DNA of 64,000 bases from Candidatus Melainabacteria bacterium (GCA_017307165.1 JAFKGK010000004.1:1-64000), one strand, 5' to 3'; shown: positions 42,071 to 52,128, numbered from the stretch's first letter. Numbers and translations are program-made. The notes: generated from the sequence alone by a model not told the origin.

Positions 42071-43892
42071 CGGTCTTCGTTGGCGCTGGGGTAGTCTCAA
42101 TTAACGGTTTGACTTTGTCGAATAGGTCACGAATCTTTCCGGGGATCTTGTTGGCGGCGCTCAGACTCTTTCCGACGACCGCGCCATACTTAGTCTTGTT
42201 GGCTTCAAATTCAGCAATGAGATCTGCCTTCAGGTCTGTTTTGGCATCCCACTCCGCTTTTACCTTCTTCTCGTGTTCTGGGGAGGTTGACTTCGTCTTG
42301 ATCACCAACTCTTTGAGTATGTCTTTGACTTCGTCGGTAACAAGGTACTTTTCGAAGTTAAGTCCATTTGGTAAAAGAACAACTTGCGGATTTTTTGAAG
42401 TCTCCTCCTCAGAGATGTCTTTGAGCGTCTTATCTAGCTTTGCAACAGCATCAGGTTCTGCATCAGAAAAGATGAACCACGGGATACGAAATCGTTTAGC
42501 TAGTTTGAGAAAAACTGAATAGCCAGCGTATCCACCAACTCCAATCAGTGCTATACCAAGATCATTCGGATGTTCCTTCCAGTAGCCCTCTGCGAAGTCT
42601 GGAAGTGCCTGCTCTTCCGTTTCGCCTTCAAAGAAAATCAAAGCGCGCGCAAACAGGATCTCGCCTCGACTCGCAATTATCTGCCTATCAATTTTTCGCA
42701 AATCGTCATCGGTAAGCGCGTCTGGACCGCCTTGAGAGATCTGCGAGACTGTAGTTTCATCGCCGGATTTTAGGAAATGGCGGATTTTTGTTATGTGGGT
42801 CATCCCGGCGATGTATGGCGAGTGGCTACTCACAATTCGCTGGCCAGGCATTTCGTTCATGATTTGTCGAAATAGCGCTCTCTGCGCTTGTGGATGAAGG
42901 TGCGCTTCAGGCTCTTCAAGCGCCAGCAAGGGATGAACCGTGTCTTTGCCGTACTGTTGTTGACGCCACGTCATGTGCGACCAAAAGGTGAGCACTGTAC
43001 CCAGACTCCTGGTGCCAAAGCTCTGTTTGTTCAGCGGAAACGACGATGCGCGCTTCGTTGAGAGAACTATGTCCATGCCCTTACCTAAGTCGCGCAAATG
43101 TCGAGCTAATGGCGTTATCTTCACGCCCCCTGGCTCACACGAAAGCAACCGGTGATATCGTCCTAGATGCCCTTCGATGTGGGACAAAACTTTGCTTCCT
43201 GCAACGATTTTCGAGTTTATGTCCGAGAGATCCTTTTCTAACTGTTTGACGTCGGCTGCAGGAAGACCATGATCTGACACCATTCTTCCCCACACTGAAG
43301 ATCGGCTTCGAATATCGTCGACAATGTCGCGTTGCGCATCAAGTAGATATAGCGCTAATGGCTCCAGCTGCGCACTTGTGACCGCTGGAACGTCGGCAAA
43401 TTTAGAAAGATGCGCCTTCGCCGGATCCAGGTCCCAATCTTTTAGAAACTTGCGTTCGGTCACGTATTCTGCTCGAACATCATTCCATTTCAACTGGGTT
43501 CGAATGGCGACGATGTCTTTTCCGTCGTCATCTTGCATTACACCATTTCCCCATAGAACCAGCCATGGGCTGGCTCCGGGAAACTTGTCGATTACTTTGC
43601 CATCCCCATCTATTGGTCTTATGAGAATATCGATCAGAACTTCGCGACTCTTGGGGGCTTCTGTTTCAGTTGATGCAATGAAGATATCTTCTCTGCCAGC
43701 TAATCGCTGACCAGCGCCTATCGCCGCAAAAATCGCGTGAATGAAACTCGATTTGCCGGAATTGTTCTCGCCGATAAGAACAACATGGTCGTCCAGTTTG
43801 ACATCTATAGTTTTCAAGCACCGGAAATTGCGGACGCGAATCTCTTCTACGAAGACTCCACTTTCTATTGGCGGTATGAAGAGGGATGGCAT
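42060..43892 (-). CDS. OLD-family ATPase/TOPRIM nuclease, Gabija GajA-like
   Basis: This 610-residue protein has an N-terminal ABC-type ATPase (Walker A LIGENNSGKSSFIHAI, signature-region FGTRSLGTVLTF, Walker B LLALEEPEAHLHPQ) and a C-terminal TOPRIM nuclease domain (LIFFEGETEEQALPDFAE, IGVGGYAGY, FSDAEPDAV). This is the class 2 OLD architecture of GajA. ATG 43892 is preferred over TTG 43946 because the conserved part begins soon after (FVEEIRVRNFRCLKTIDV). Together with the helicase it should form a phage-defence complex degrading or nicking invading DNA. Confidence 0.87.
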   Translation of the reverse strand: MPSLFIPPIESGVFVEEIRVRNFRCLKTIDVKLDDHVVLIGENNSGKSSFIHAIFAAIGAGQRLAGREDIFIASTETEAPKSREVLIDILIRPIDGDGKVIDKFPGASPWLVLWGNGVMQDDDGKDIVAIRTQLKWNDVRAEYVTERKFLKDWDLDPAKAHLSKFADVPAVTSAQLEPLALYLLDAQRDIVDDIRSRSSVWGRMVSDHGLPAADVKQLEKDLSDINSKIVAGSKVLSHIEGHLGRYHRLLSCEPGGVKITPLARHLRDLGKGMDIVLSTKRASSFPLNKQSFGTRSLGTVLTFWSHMTWRQQQYGKDTVHPLLALEEPEAHLHPQAQRALFRQIMNEMPGQRIVSSHSPYIAGMTHITKIRHFLKSGDETTVSQISQGGPDALTDDDLRKIDRQIIASRGEILFARALIFFEGETEEQALPDFAEGYWKEHPNDLGIALIGVGGYAGYSVFLKLAKRFRIPWFIFSDAEPDAVAKLDKTLKDISEEETSKNPQVVLLPNGLNFEKYLVTDEVKDILKELVIKTKSTSPEHEKKVKAEWDAKTDLKADLIAEFEANKTKYGAVVGKSLSAANKIPGKIRDLFDKVKPLIETTPAPTKTDGN

Positions 43893-44017
43893 ATTCGGTG
43901 GTGGTAACAGATGCGGGCGGGCTGTACATTCAAAAGATGCCAACAATTATAAACGGCAGGCCGTGTAGTTTCTCGTTGTCAACAGATCGCGCAGCCGCCC
44001 GCATCGTTCGGACTTCG

Positions 44018-44578
44018 CTATCTAATCTGCGCGACTAATGCAGATTCAATGCAGGCGGTGAGCGATGTGATGATCGAATCGCACGCCGCATAGTTAATGC
44101 CTTCTACGGTTGGTCTGAAATTCACTTGGATGGTTGTCGTACCACGTTCAGTTGGCTGCACTTGTATTTCGACGGCGAGGAAGCGCTGTAGACGCTCCTT
44201 TCGAGTGTGAATCTGTCCGCGCGCATCACCTTCGAAATGAGTGAATTCATCGATGAAGCGAAGGTTCGCCGTGATGCGTCCGGTTTGCGTATCCGCAGTG
44301 ACCACGTGCCACTTGTCTCCGTAGTTGTATGAGATTTCGGCGAGGACGTCGCGGATTTTGGCGAATGCGATTTTCGCCGGAACCCTGTATTCTCGCGGTT
44401 CTGGATGGAGAAATTTTGCGCGCCCTTCGCATGCAGATTTTAGAAGCGGAATTGCAGCGAGGATGCCGACGATGAGACCGGGCAGTAAACCTGCTCCTGG
44501 GTCGTGCGACGCTTCGCCGATGAGGGCGCCGGTGAGAAGGAACACGAATGTTCCGGTAATGATTGCTACGATGGCCAT
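44018..44578 (-). CDS. Membrane protein with a domain shared by mobile-element proteins
   Basis: This 186-residue protein has two N-terminal membrane helices (residues ~3-20 and 28-48). Its soluble alpha/beta part (~60-186) contains ISYNYGDKWHVVTADTQTG, FLAVEIQVQPTERGTTTIQV and a final helix after NYAACDSIITSL. A similar arrangement is seen at the N-terminus of the coupling protein next to it and at the C-terminus of the DnaJ protein at 55553. It overlaps the coupling-protein gene by 13 bases, which implies a role in the transfer module. Confidence 0.7.
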   Translation of the reverse strand: MAIVAIITGTFVFLLTGALIGEASHDPGAGLLPGLIVGILAAIPLLKSACEGRAKFLHPEPREYRVPAKIAFAKIRDVLAEISYNYGDKWHVVTADTQTGRITANLRFIDEFTHFEGDARGQIHTRKERLQRFLAVEIQVQPTERGTTTIQVNFRPTVEGINYAACDSIITSLTACIESALVAQIR

Positions 44579-46533
44579 ACGTCATCTACCTCCGGTGAGT
44601 CTTGTTGTTCAGATTCATTGGTGTTTTCGTGCATGCGTTCAGGCTTGTCTTGATTGGAATTCCGCTGCTTTTCGCCGCGGCTTCTTTCGCGCTTTCTTTC
44701 GCGGTTTCTGTTCTTGCCTTCGGGTTTAGATTCCTGCTTCGGTTGGGGATTTGGTTGGGGCGTCCCTTCCCGGTCAGTTTTTCCTCGTCTTCTAATTGAC
44801 TCCGAGATTTCGTGAGCCGGTCGTTCTGGCGGCGGATAGGCAAGCGCGTGGTGATATGCGGTCGGCGAGGTGAGCGGTATCTTGAGCGGCCAGGTGTCGT
44901 TAGTGAAGGTTATGACTTCGCCGCTCAAGTTGATCAGCTCGTCGGGCGTTGCGAGCGATCTGCCTTGGACAAATTCTTGGACTCGTCCGCTGTCACTGAC
45001 GGCGACTTCTTCGATTGTCGTTCTGCCGAGAGCTTCGCTTAGCGCGCGTGCTTCCTTGAAGTTTTTCTGCCGGAAGTAAATCTGAGTCGCTGGTTGGTCG
45101 AATATGATTTGCGCCTCCTTTTGTGAATACACTCGTTCGAGTTGGAAATAGTTTTGGAAACCGAGAACCAGACTTAGTTTGGCTTTTCTGACGATTGATA
45201 GAACATTCGCAATATTCGCGATCTTTCCGAAGTTTGTGAATTCATCGAGAAAGAGCGACGTCGGATATTTCATCGCTGATTTTGTATCGAGCAGATAATC
45301 GAGCAGGAAGTTGACCATGAGTGATCCAATCAGTTTGCTGTCTCGGGATCGGCTTGGCACCGCGATGTAGAACGTAAAGAGCTGCTTCTTCAATGCCTCA
45401 AAATCAATGTCTGTCTTTTCGGTCAGTGCAACGAGTTGATCAGTGATCCAGGGATTCAACTTTGTCATTAGCCCCGATAAGACTCCAAATCTGAAGTTCT
45501 CTGACGTTGACCCCAGCCATCCCTCAAACTCCATTTGTGCGAGCGCTGAGGGGCTTCTGGCGAGCTCCTGCCGGATCTTGTTCACCCCGGACAGTAGCAG
45601 CCATCTTAAGGCCCCGATGTGTCCTCTTTCCGGTTCGGTTGCCGCCGCATGTAGTATCAGTGAAACTAGCAATTGTTTCTCTGACCGATCCCATGTCGGA
45701 TCGACTCGCGTCTCTTCTCCGCTGCCGTTCATGATAATCAGATCGGCTAGCTTCTCTGCTTCTTTGGCCTTTTCTAGTTCTGGAGCCCATCTGACGCGGT
45801 CAACAGGATTGATTCGCGTTGATGACATATCCGCAGGGTTGAAGGAGTAGATTGTATGACCTGCTTGTTTTCGCCAGCCGGAAGTTAGTGTGTACAGCTC
45901 GCCAGCTTCATAGCCCGGGGTTGCCTCTGTGACGATCATGTTGCTTCCCAGCCGCTCGATGAGATTCGGGATGAAGAATCCTCGCGACTTTCCGACTCCG
46001 GTTCGACCGCAGACAATGGCATGCGCGTTTGTCACCAGCTCTGGTATCGATATATATTCTCCTTTTTGAGTCCTTCCGATGATTAGTCGTGTTGCCTCCG
46101 GTTTGTCAGTTATGTATCCGGCGCGGCGAAGTTGTGATTCATCGCCCCATGCGGCTCCGCCATGTAGCGTCGATTTCGTCTTGGTCGATGAGACCCGGCT
46201 TGCTCGGAGTGCATCGGCTTGAAGAGTAGCAATGACTTGTTTGCATCTCTGCCGGCAGTCCTGTTCCGTGCCGCCACCTTGTCGTTCAGTAATTTCGATT
46301 TCGACGTGCGAGCCGTTGATTGCTTCGGCCCATCTCAGCACGACTCGGTATTCGTGCCTCCACCAATCTCGCCCGACTTTCTCATCGAGCCTTTCGACGG
46401 CGAGAATCTGATCGAGCTGCTTGCTGGCTCTCGATACGTTGTAACCGAGCCTATCGAGGACATTTACGGCCAGGACAGGCAAATCTTTTGGCGTCGCATT
46501 CACTACGCCAACATCTTTTGCGCTTGTTTGCAT
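44566..46533 (-). CDS. Type IV coupling protein (TraD/VirD4-like)
   Basis: This 655-residue protein has Walker A HAIVCGRTGVGKSRGFFIPN near residue 170 and Walker B TSLFLDEFTNFGKIANI near 385, with the FDQPATQIYFRQKN segment typical of TraG/TraD ATPases. It brings the relaxase-DNA complex to the secretion channel. It has no clear N-terminal membrane helices; instead residues 1-115 form a soluble domain. The C-terminus (~585-655) is a highly charged, probably disordered tail. No mating-pore genes are seen, so the element is probably mobilizable, not self-transmissible. Confidence 0.88.
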   Translation of the reverse strand: MQTSAKDVGVVNATPKDLPVLAVNVLDRLGYNVSRASKQLDQILAVERLDEKVGRDWWRHEYRVVLRWAEAINGSHVEIEITERQGGGTEQDCRQRCKQVIATLQADALRASRVSSTKTKSTLHGGAAWGDESQLRRAGYITDKPEATRLIIGRTQKGEYISIPELVTNAHAIVCGRTGVGKSRGFFIPNLIERLGSNMIVTEATPGYEAGELYTLTSGWRKQAGHTIYSFNPADMSSTRINPVDRVRWAPELEKAKEAEKLADLIIMNGSGEETRVDPTWDRSEKQLLVSLILHAAATEPERGHIGALRWLLLSGVNKIRQELARSPSALAQMEFEGWLGSTSENFRFGVLSGLMTKLNPWITDQLVALTEKTDIDFEALKKQLFTFYIAVPSRSRDSKLIGSLMVNFLLDYLLDTKSAMKYPTSLFLDEFTNFGKIANIANVLSIVRKAKLSLVLGFQNYFQLERVYSQKEAQIIFDQPATQIYFRQKNFKEARALSEALGRTTIEEVAVSDSGRVQEFVQGRSLATPDELINLSGEVITFTNDTWPLKIPLTSPTAYHHALAYPPPERPAHEISESIRRRGKTDREGTPQPNPQPKQESKPEGKNRNRERKRERSRGEKQRNSNQDKPERMHENTNESEQQDSPEVDDVWPS

Positions 46534-46538
46534 TTGCG

Positions 46539-47825
46539 TTACTCCATGAAATCAAGATCGCGGTCACGCGTTCGTTTCTCTCTCTCGCGTTCCTTGTGCG
46601 CATCTTTACGAGTGTCTTTGTTGTCTTCTATGGCGTCATCAATCTTTTCGATGATTGCCTCGTCTTTATCTTTAGCGTCTGGATTTGCGCGGGTTCGTTG
46701 TTTAGCTTCGACATCGCGCCTCGCATCTTCGAGATCGTCTCTGTTTTCTTTGAGGCGGTCACGTTGGTCAGTGAGCGGTATCATGCGGACAATTTCAGAG
46801 GCTATTGCTGCTTCTGTTAGAAACAGCCCCATAATTGGATTGCGCATCATTTCTTGCTGAAGGGGTGAAACATAGCGGTTCGCGTTCGGCGAGTTACGTT
46901 GTTCATCGCGGGCTGTCTGAGATGCTTTCGCGCTGTTCAATTGGCGTTGAATTTCGCCCGAGAAACGCGCTCGATCCTTTTGCTCAATCCAACCAGCAAG
47001 GCGCTTGTAATCATCTTTTGGCAGCCTAAGCGACTTATCGGTGTTCTCCATTAGATGGCGGCGAAGACCAGTTAGTCGTTCATAGCCGTCGTTCTTTGAA
47101 TATTTTTGACCGAGGTACTCGAATGTTTCTTTGTCATCCTGTGGCTGATTGTTTATCCACTCGCGGTATGGCTCGAGCTGTTCTCTGACTATGTTTTTGT
47201 GTAGCCAAGGCAGCTCCTCGCCGTTGCGAATTCGCTCCTGTCGGTCCTTCTCAAATTGCTGCTGTCGTTCCTTTTTGCGCGCCTTGTCCTTTTCTTGCCG
47301 CTCAAATTCCGCCACGCGGCAGTCTGAATATTGAGTTCTCTCAAGGTACTTGTCGCCAAATTCTTTCAGACGGTCGTAGTCTCGCTTATCGAATCGCACG
47401 TTTCGCCCGTTCCGGTCTTTGGACAAGACAACAACGTGCACATGGCGATGATCCGTGTTGTTGTGGGTGACTGCCCACCATTCGAGATCCAAGCCCTTCT
47501 GAGATCCGAGCTGTTGCATAACCTCCCTTGTGAATTCTTTCGGGTCGTTTGGGCTTACTTCAGGAGAGAGAGTAAGCTTGTGGATTACAACGTCTCGCCC
47601 TTCGTAATCGCGGATGATGTCTCGCAGTTCCTTCCCTTCCACCGAGTCCTCCAGGTCGGTGAAGATGTCTCTGCCACCTTTTTCAAGATCCTTGCCAGGC
47701 CGGTGCTGGATGTATTTCACGTGACCCAGCGCCGTCCCGATAGCAAGTCCTCTTGCCGCCTTCAGGCTCATACCGCCACGCCGCTTTGCGCGAGCCGAGA
47801 TGTAGCGGTGGCGGACAATCATCAT
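46539..47825 (-). CDS. Relaxase (MobA/VirD2 type)
   Basis: This 428-residue protein nicks the transfer origin and stays bound to the 5' end. The three-histidine metal motif TDHRHVHVVVLSKD is near residue 130, and an N-terminal Tyr in HVKYIQHRPG is a candidate nucleophile. Residues ~165-210 and the last 90 are strongly charged coiled coils. The start overlaps the upstream gene stop (ATGA), and the coupling-protein gene starts 5 bases after its stop. Confidence 0.88.
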   Translation of the reverse strand: MMIVRHRYISARAKRRGGMSLKAARGLAIGTALGHVKYIQHRPGKDLEKGGRDIFTDLEDSVEGKELRDIIRDYEGRDVVIHKLTLSPEVSPNDPKEFTREVMQQLGSQKGLDLEWWAVTHNNTDHRHVHVVVLSKDRNGRNVRFDKRDYDRLKEFGDKYLERTQYSDCRVAEFERQEKDKARKKERQQQFEKDRQERIRNGEELPWLHKNIVREQLEPYREWINNQPQDDKETFEYLGQKYSKNDGYERLTGLRRHLMENTDKSLRLPKDDYKRLAGWIEQKDRARFSGEIQRQLNSAKASQTARDEQRNSPNANRYVSPLQQEMMRNPIMGLFLTEAAIASEIVRMIPLTDQRDRLKENRDDLEDARRDVEAKQRTRANPDAKDKDEAIIEKIDDAIEDNKDTRKDAHKEREREKRTRDRDLDFME

Positions 47826-48226
47826 TTTTCAACCACCTTGCCCATGCGTTCTGCAATCGCTCGCTCGTCGTCCTCAAGCCGCTTGCGCATTTTGCTCTTG
47901 ACCAGGTTGGCCGCAGCGACGAATCTTTCTTGCATTCTGTTTTCCGCATGATTCTGCCAGGCAAGTTCGTAGAGCGTTCCTGTCTGTGCACCTTGCCTCG
48001 CGAGCATTCCGCAAATGCGATCAGTCATGCTCTTAATGTTCTTCGATAGTTCGGTGTCTCTCATGTCTCCTTTAAGTTTGTCGTGATTTGCGATGTACCA
48101 TCTGACTGCTTCTCGATAGATGGCAGCTTGTGATATCTTTTTCTCTTTGCCGAGCGCCACCAACTTCTGAAAGTCATGCGGCGATATCAGAGTTTGTATT
48201 CGACAGTTGTTGATTTCCTTTTTCAT
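47822..48226 (-). CDS. Relaxosome accessory protein (MobC-like)
   Basis: This 134-residue protein has an N-terminal ribbon-helix-helix-like segment (CRIQTLISPHDFQKLVALGK, ISQAAIYREAVRWYI) and a C-terminal coiled coil. MobC-type proteins bind the transfer origin and help the relaxase load. Its gene directly precedes and overlaps the relaxase gene, and the candidate oriT lies just upstream. Assignment rests on context and the RHH pattern. Confidence 0.7.
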   Translation of the reverse strand: MKKEINNCRIQTLISPHDFQKLVALGKEKKISQAAIYREAVRWYIANHDKLKGDMRDTELSKNIKSMTDRICGMLARQGAQTGTLYELAWQNHAENRMQERFVAAANLVKSKMRKRLEDDERAIAERMGKVVEK

Positions 48227-48371
48227 AGTGTTTGTACCTCACTTGCACTGCCGATGAGTACCGGCGTTGCGGTGTTTTGAGCCATGCTTCGACGCGCGCG
48301 GAATATTTGTGAGCTACGAATGAGCCCCATATACGGTGGCATTCAGGATTTCTGAGCTTTGCTCTTTATCT

Positions 48372-48425
48372 TGCCTTACCTCCCGGTAAACCGCTCGGTA
48401 AGGGCTCGCTTCGCTCGAAGCTCAT
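48372..48425. other. Candidate transfer origin (oriT)
   Basis: In the ~297-base gap upstream of the mobilization genes, a 7-base inverted repeat CCTTACC (48374-48380) / GGTAAGG (48397-48403) surrounds a GGTAAACCG core. It is followed by the hairpin GCTTCG-CT-CGAAGC (48408-48421). Position before mobC-relaxase and paired inverted repeats are what is expected of an oriT. No nick-site consensus is identified. Confidence 0.45.
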
Positions 48426-48523
48426 TGCGCGTCGTTGCCTACTCCGCGCGGTCGGTGTCATGATGCTTGATGATCATTGATGCGATTTGTTCATTCGCTT
48501 TTGATGTTTGCGAAGTTTGCGAT

Positions 48524-48766
48524 CTATTGTTTTCGATTGATATTGCGTGAGTTAATGAGCATCGTGGAAACGGCTTGTATTCCCGACACTACCAGAGTGC
48601 ATGCTGCTCGAAATAGAGTCACGATTAAGGTGCACAACAATTGAAGAATTGCACCGACGAGTTGGCTGACTATATCGAAAAGCGGTTTTAGCACCATACC
48701 TGGATTGCCGCCAGCGATACCGACCAACACCATTAGCATGAACACGAGAAGAAGTATCTGTTCCAT
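48524..48766 (-). CDS. Small hydrophobic membrane protein
   Basis: This 80-residue, almost wholly hydrophobic protein has two or three membrane helices (residues ~4-20, 28-52 and 50-68). It lies 1 base after the stop of the HTH gene at 48768, so the two are co-transcribed. No family is recognised. It could be a holin-like, pore-subunit or leader peptide of the mobile element. Confidence 0.6.
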   Translation of the reverse strand: MEQILLLVFMLMVLVGIAGGNPGMVLKPLFDIVSQLVGAILQLLCTLIVTLFRAACTLVVSGIQAVSTMLINSRNINRKQ

Positions 48767-48767
48767 G

Positions 48768-49031
48768 TTATTTCTCCGCTATTCGTTTTGATTGAGGAGT
48801 TGAGTTGTCTTCAAAGTCTTGAAGATGATTGAGGATGAAGGCGTCTAGATCGGCTTTTCTGTATCGAACCAAGCGGCCGATTTTGACGAAGGGCAGAGAG
48901 CGGCGGCCAGTGCACTTCCAGACAGCGAGTGTTTGTTCTGCTACTCCGAGATATGCTGCGGCTTCTCTGCGCGTTAAGAGGATGGAGTTAGCAGTGCTTA
49001 CTCCATAAGGGGTGGGTTCGTTTCTTTTCAT
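48768..49031 (-). CDS. AlpA/excisionase-like HTH protein 1
   Basis: Counted from ATG 49031, this is an 87-residue MerR-type helix-turn-helix (HTH_17) protein: LLTRREAAAYLGVAEQTLAVW then LPFVKIGRLVRYRKADLDAF. Such proteins act as recombination directionality factors or activators in integrative elements. It is a paralog of the protein at 57422-57697. No integrase gene is visible in the window. Confidence 0.85.
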   Translation of the reverse strand: MKRNEPTPYGVSTANSILLTRREAAAYLGVAEQTLAVWKCTGRRSLPFVKIGRLVRYRKADLDAFILNHLQDFEDNSTPQSKRIAEK

Positions 49032-49293
49032 TGTTCTGATCCTTTGAGAATTTGCACGAGGATGGCGCACAGCTTATGACTTGTGTGCGCGTGTTGTGCC
49101 AGTAGGGAAACTTGTTGCAAAACGCTCAAACCAACAAAATGATTTGAGCGCGAGATCGATATTTGATGTTGATGGTCGGACTAAGTCGCTGCAGCGCCAT
49201 CAATTTCAGTGCACAATTTCATTGTAGCTTGCCGTTTCGATTTTCTGGCAATAGGGAATTTCGCTGAACAACACCTGGGGAAAAGGATAGCTG

Positions 49294-51844
49294 TTAGGGC
49301 AAGAGCGCACGAAGATCAATGAATTGTGCGGATGCTGCTACTGTGGGCTGCTTTCCAACTTCTTCGAGCCAATGCCTGAAAACCTCGGTGCAGGATTGAA
49401 ACGGGCTAGGGTCAGTGCCAATATAATTGGCAACTTCGGCAAACGCTCTTAGAAACCCTTCGGAAACCGGGACTTGTTCGATCTTGTCAAGCATCGCGAA
49501 AGCTTTATCACAGTTTCTTTGTTTGGCCCAAGCAATAGCAGACCACAGCGCAAGTGTTGGTGCGAGCCAATGTTCCATTCCAAAACTTTTTTCGTAAATC
49601 TCGAATGCTCGGTCAAACAATTTACAGGCAATGTCCTGCTTGCCCAGGGTGAGCAACAGCTTCGCCTCGATAAACATAGTGGAAGCAACGGACACGTGGC
49701 TTACGCCATAAACTTTCTCCTTAATTCTTCGCGCATTGCGTAGAGCATCCATCGCGCCGCCCACATCACCCTTGTCGGAAAGTAATACACCGAGGTTGTG
49801 ATAAGTGTTTCCGATTAAGATATCTTGATCACCGAGTACATTTTTGCGAATTCTTAGCACCTCGCGCAGGGAAGTTTCCGCCTTATCAAGCTGACCCGTG
49901 AGCCTTTCATAGTCAGCAAAATAGTTCAGAAGGCGAGCAAAGTCTGCCGAATCAGTTCCGTACTTCCTTTGCAAAGCCAACCCCTGCTCCAGTTCTTCGC
50001 GAGCATCGTCGAACTTGCCCTGCTGGAGTAAGGAAGCGCCTAGCAGGCTATGGCCATCTGGCTCTACCTGTTCGAATGCCTTTGCCATGAAACCCATGCC
50101 ACCGCCCTTGACGCTTTCAATTTGAGCTTCGCAACGCCAAATGGATTGCCGGAACCATTCTTCCGCCAGAGCTGGATGCCCAGTGTCTAACAGTACAATG
50201 CCGATGAATTTTGAAAGCTGGACCAACTTGTTGCTGTTTTGTCCATCAACCGCGTTCTTGTCTATGAATACCGAAACGTGGCTTATCAAATTCAAGCAAT
50301 CAAAGATTTGGTTGGACTGAATGAGTGGATCAATAATCCAAATGAGCACCTGCGCCAATCGCATTCGAATCTTCCAGCGGTCATCTTCTGGCGTTTGTTC
50401 AAAAACAATACGCTGAACGAGCTTATGTACGTAAACATTCTCTGGATCAGCCTTTAGCAGACTATACTTTGCGAGCCTGGCAATTGAGAGATCCAAGACC
50501 GAGTTATCCCCCTCTTCACGGAACGCAGAGAACCGCTCAATTACGTACCGGGGGATCGGACCTTCTCCGAGACAGGCACAAGCTCGGAGAAGATCAAGAG
50601 CAGCGGGATCTTCTTTGACAAGAGTATCGAGAGTATTGCCCAGAACCTTACCGAAGCCAACATTGCCATAAATCTCGACGGAAATTTTTTCGATATCCTC
50701 CCATTTCGCATTTCGCGCGCGCTCCAGGAATTGATCAACAGACACGCCTGTGGCTCGGATGTAATTTGCACAGATTTCCAACGCAATCGGTATGCCCCCG
50801 ACCAAGTCATAAATTGCTTTTGCCTCAGGCTCAGACAAGTTGGTAAGTTTTCTCAGATAGTCGCACGCAGCACTTGGATCAAAAGCGTCGGTATTTATGG
50901 TCAAGAATTTGTTCGCATCGTGTTTTGGAACGACATCAGACGTCACGATGACATGGCTCTCTCCATGTTTTGGATAGGACAAAGTGGAGGCTCCCGACGG
51001 ATCATAGTTGTCGAAAATCAAAAGAGTTCTGCCACCATTCTGTTCGAGCCAGTCAATTGTTTCTTGAACTGCGTGTTCCAAAGGAACGGCTTTGCTTTTG
51101 AAAAGTTTTCGCCAAAGCAGTCCAAATGCTTCGTCGACACTTTCAGGTGTCGTTGCGTCAATCCAAACAATGGAGTCAAATGACGTCGCGTTAGCGCTTG
51201 CGACCTGGAGTGCAAGTTCTGACTTACCTGTACCGGTAATTCCATGCAGCCAAATCATTCGGTGTGAAACTAGCCCTTCGGAAGTTTTCTCCAGCTCGGC
51301 AGTTCTGTTGGTGAAGTTCGGACTTGGAATGGAAGGAAGAAGGGTGATTTTCTTTGTTGTCCCTTCTAGAAACGCATCCGCCCAGAATGGACCAAAGAAC
51401 GCTCCCACTAGATTGCGCGCTTGGTCGGCCGGCAGTTTTCTAACTTCCAAAGAAATGTCTTCTAAGTCGAGTAAACGCCAGTTGTTATGCTTAGCGCACT
51501 CGTCACGCAGGGCTTTGCTTGCTTTGCAAGCAATGAAAACCACATGCTCGGCGGCTTCCTTCGTCGTCTCTTCCACCAATTTTTTGAGGTCACTTGCTGC
51601 AAATTGTTTCACTCTGCGGCATTGGTAAGTTGCGTTTCCAGATGCGTTTTCCGCAAGTATGTCTATTCCTTGCTGATCTTCTCCTTCTTGCCCGTAACGG
51701 TAGGCGGCCGTTACACCGGACTGCAAACTCACATACTGGATGCAAAAATCTTCGAACCTCTTCCAAGGAAAATTGTGATCGAGTAATGGTAAGAGCAGCG
51801 GGCCTGCTACAACGGGGGGGATTTACTTGTACGCGGTCGTTCAT
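49294..51844 (-). CDS. Nuclease-STAND-TPR defence protein (Avs-like), frameshifted near start
   Basis: Three parts are visible: an Mrr-like PD-(D/E)XK domain (GQEGEDQQGIDILAE, NATYQCRRVKQF), a STAND/NB-ARC NTPase (Walker A WLHGITGTGKSELALQ, Walker B RTLLIFDNYDP, the VGGIPIALEI helix), and C-terminal TPRs (residues ~540-760). The undisturbed frame has only a GTG at 51732. Upstream codons read FPWKRFEDFCIQYVS, which is domain-like, and join ATG 51844 only if one C of the seven-C run (51814-51820) is removed. The full product would have 849 residues. STAND proteins of this type sense phage proteins and unleash their N-terminal effector. Confidence 0.8.
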
Positions 51845-52074
51845 TTCTTACCAGTCCGGCCGGAATGGACCAATTTTAATAGAGTTAACCCAAACTCACC
51901 GTTTTCAAGGGGTGCGTCTTGGGCAATTAAACCCCGGATCTGCTCGGACTTAATTGCTGGAACGGGCGGCGGACGCTTAGCTTCGAAAATTGTTCCCAGG
52001 GTTTTTCCCGTAGTTCGTGTGCGGTCAATTTGAGAAACTAGTATTGGTGGAACGAGTGGCATACCACTCGCCAA
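51841..52074 (-). CDS. Short ORF coupled to the STAND gene
   Basis: This 77-residue frame has a stop that overlaps ATG 51844 (ATGA), placing it just before the STAND gene in translational coupling distance. The sequence has no membrane segment and no recognised domain; basic and Pro-rich segments are seen (EAKRPPPVPAIKSEQIRG). It may be a true small partner or a chance open frame. The ATGA junction is the main support for it. Confidence 0.4.
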   Translation of the reverse strand: MASGMPLVPPILVSQIDRTRTTGKTLGTIFEAKRPPPVPAIKSEQIRGLIAQDAPLENGEFGLTLLKLVHSGRTGKK

Positions 52075-52128
52075 AAAGTAACGCCCCAGAAGTCGAGCAT
52101 GCTTTCCGGTCGTTAGCGGCGCTTTGAG

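Noticed and set aside
51827-52033. 68-codon plus-strand frame upstream of the STAND gene
   Set aside because: TTG start, no ribosome site, and antisense to the coupled short ORF.
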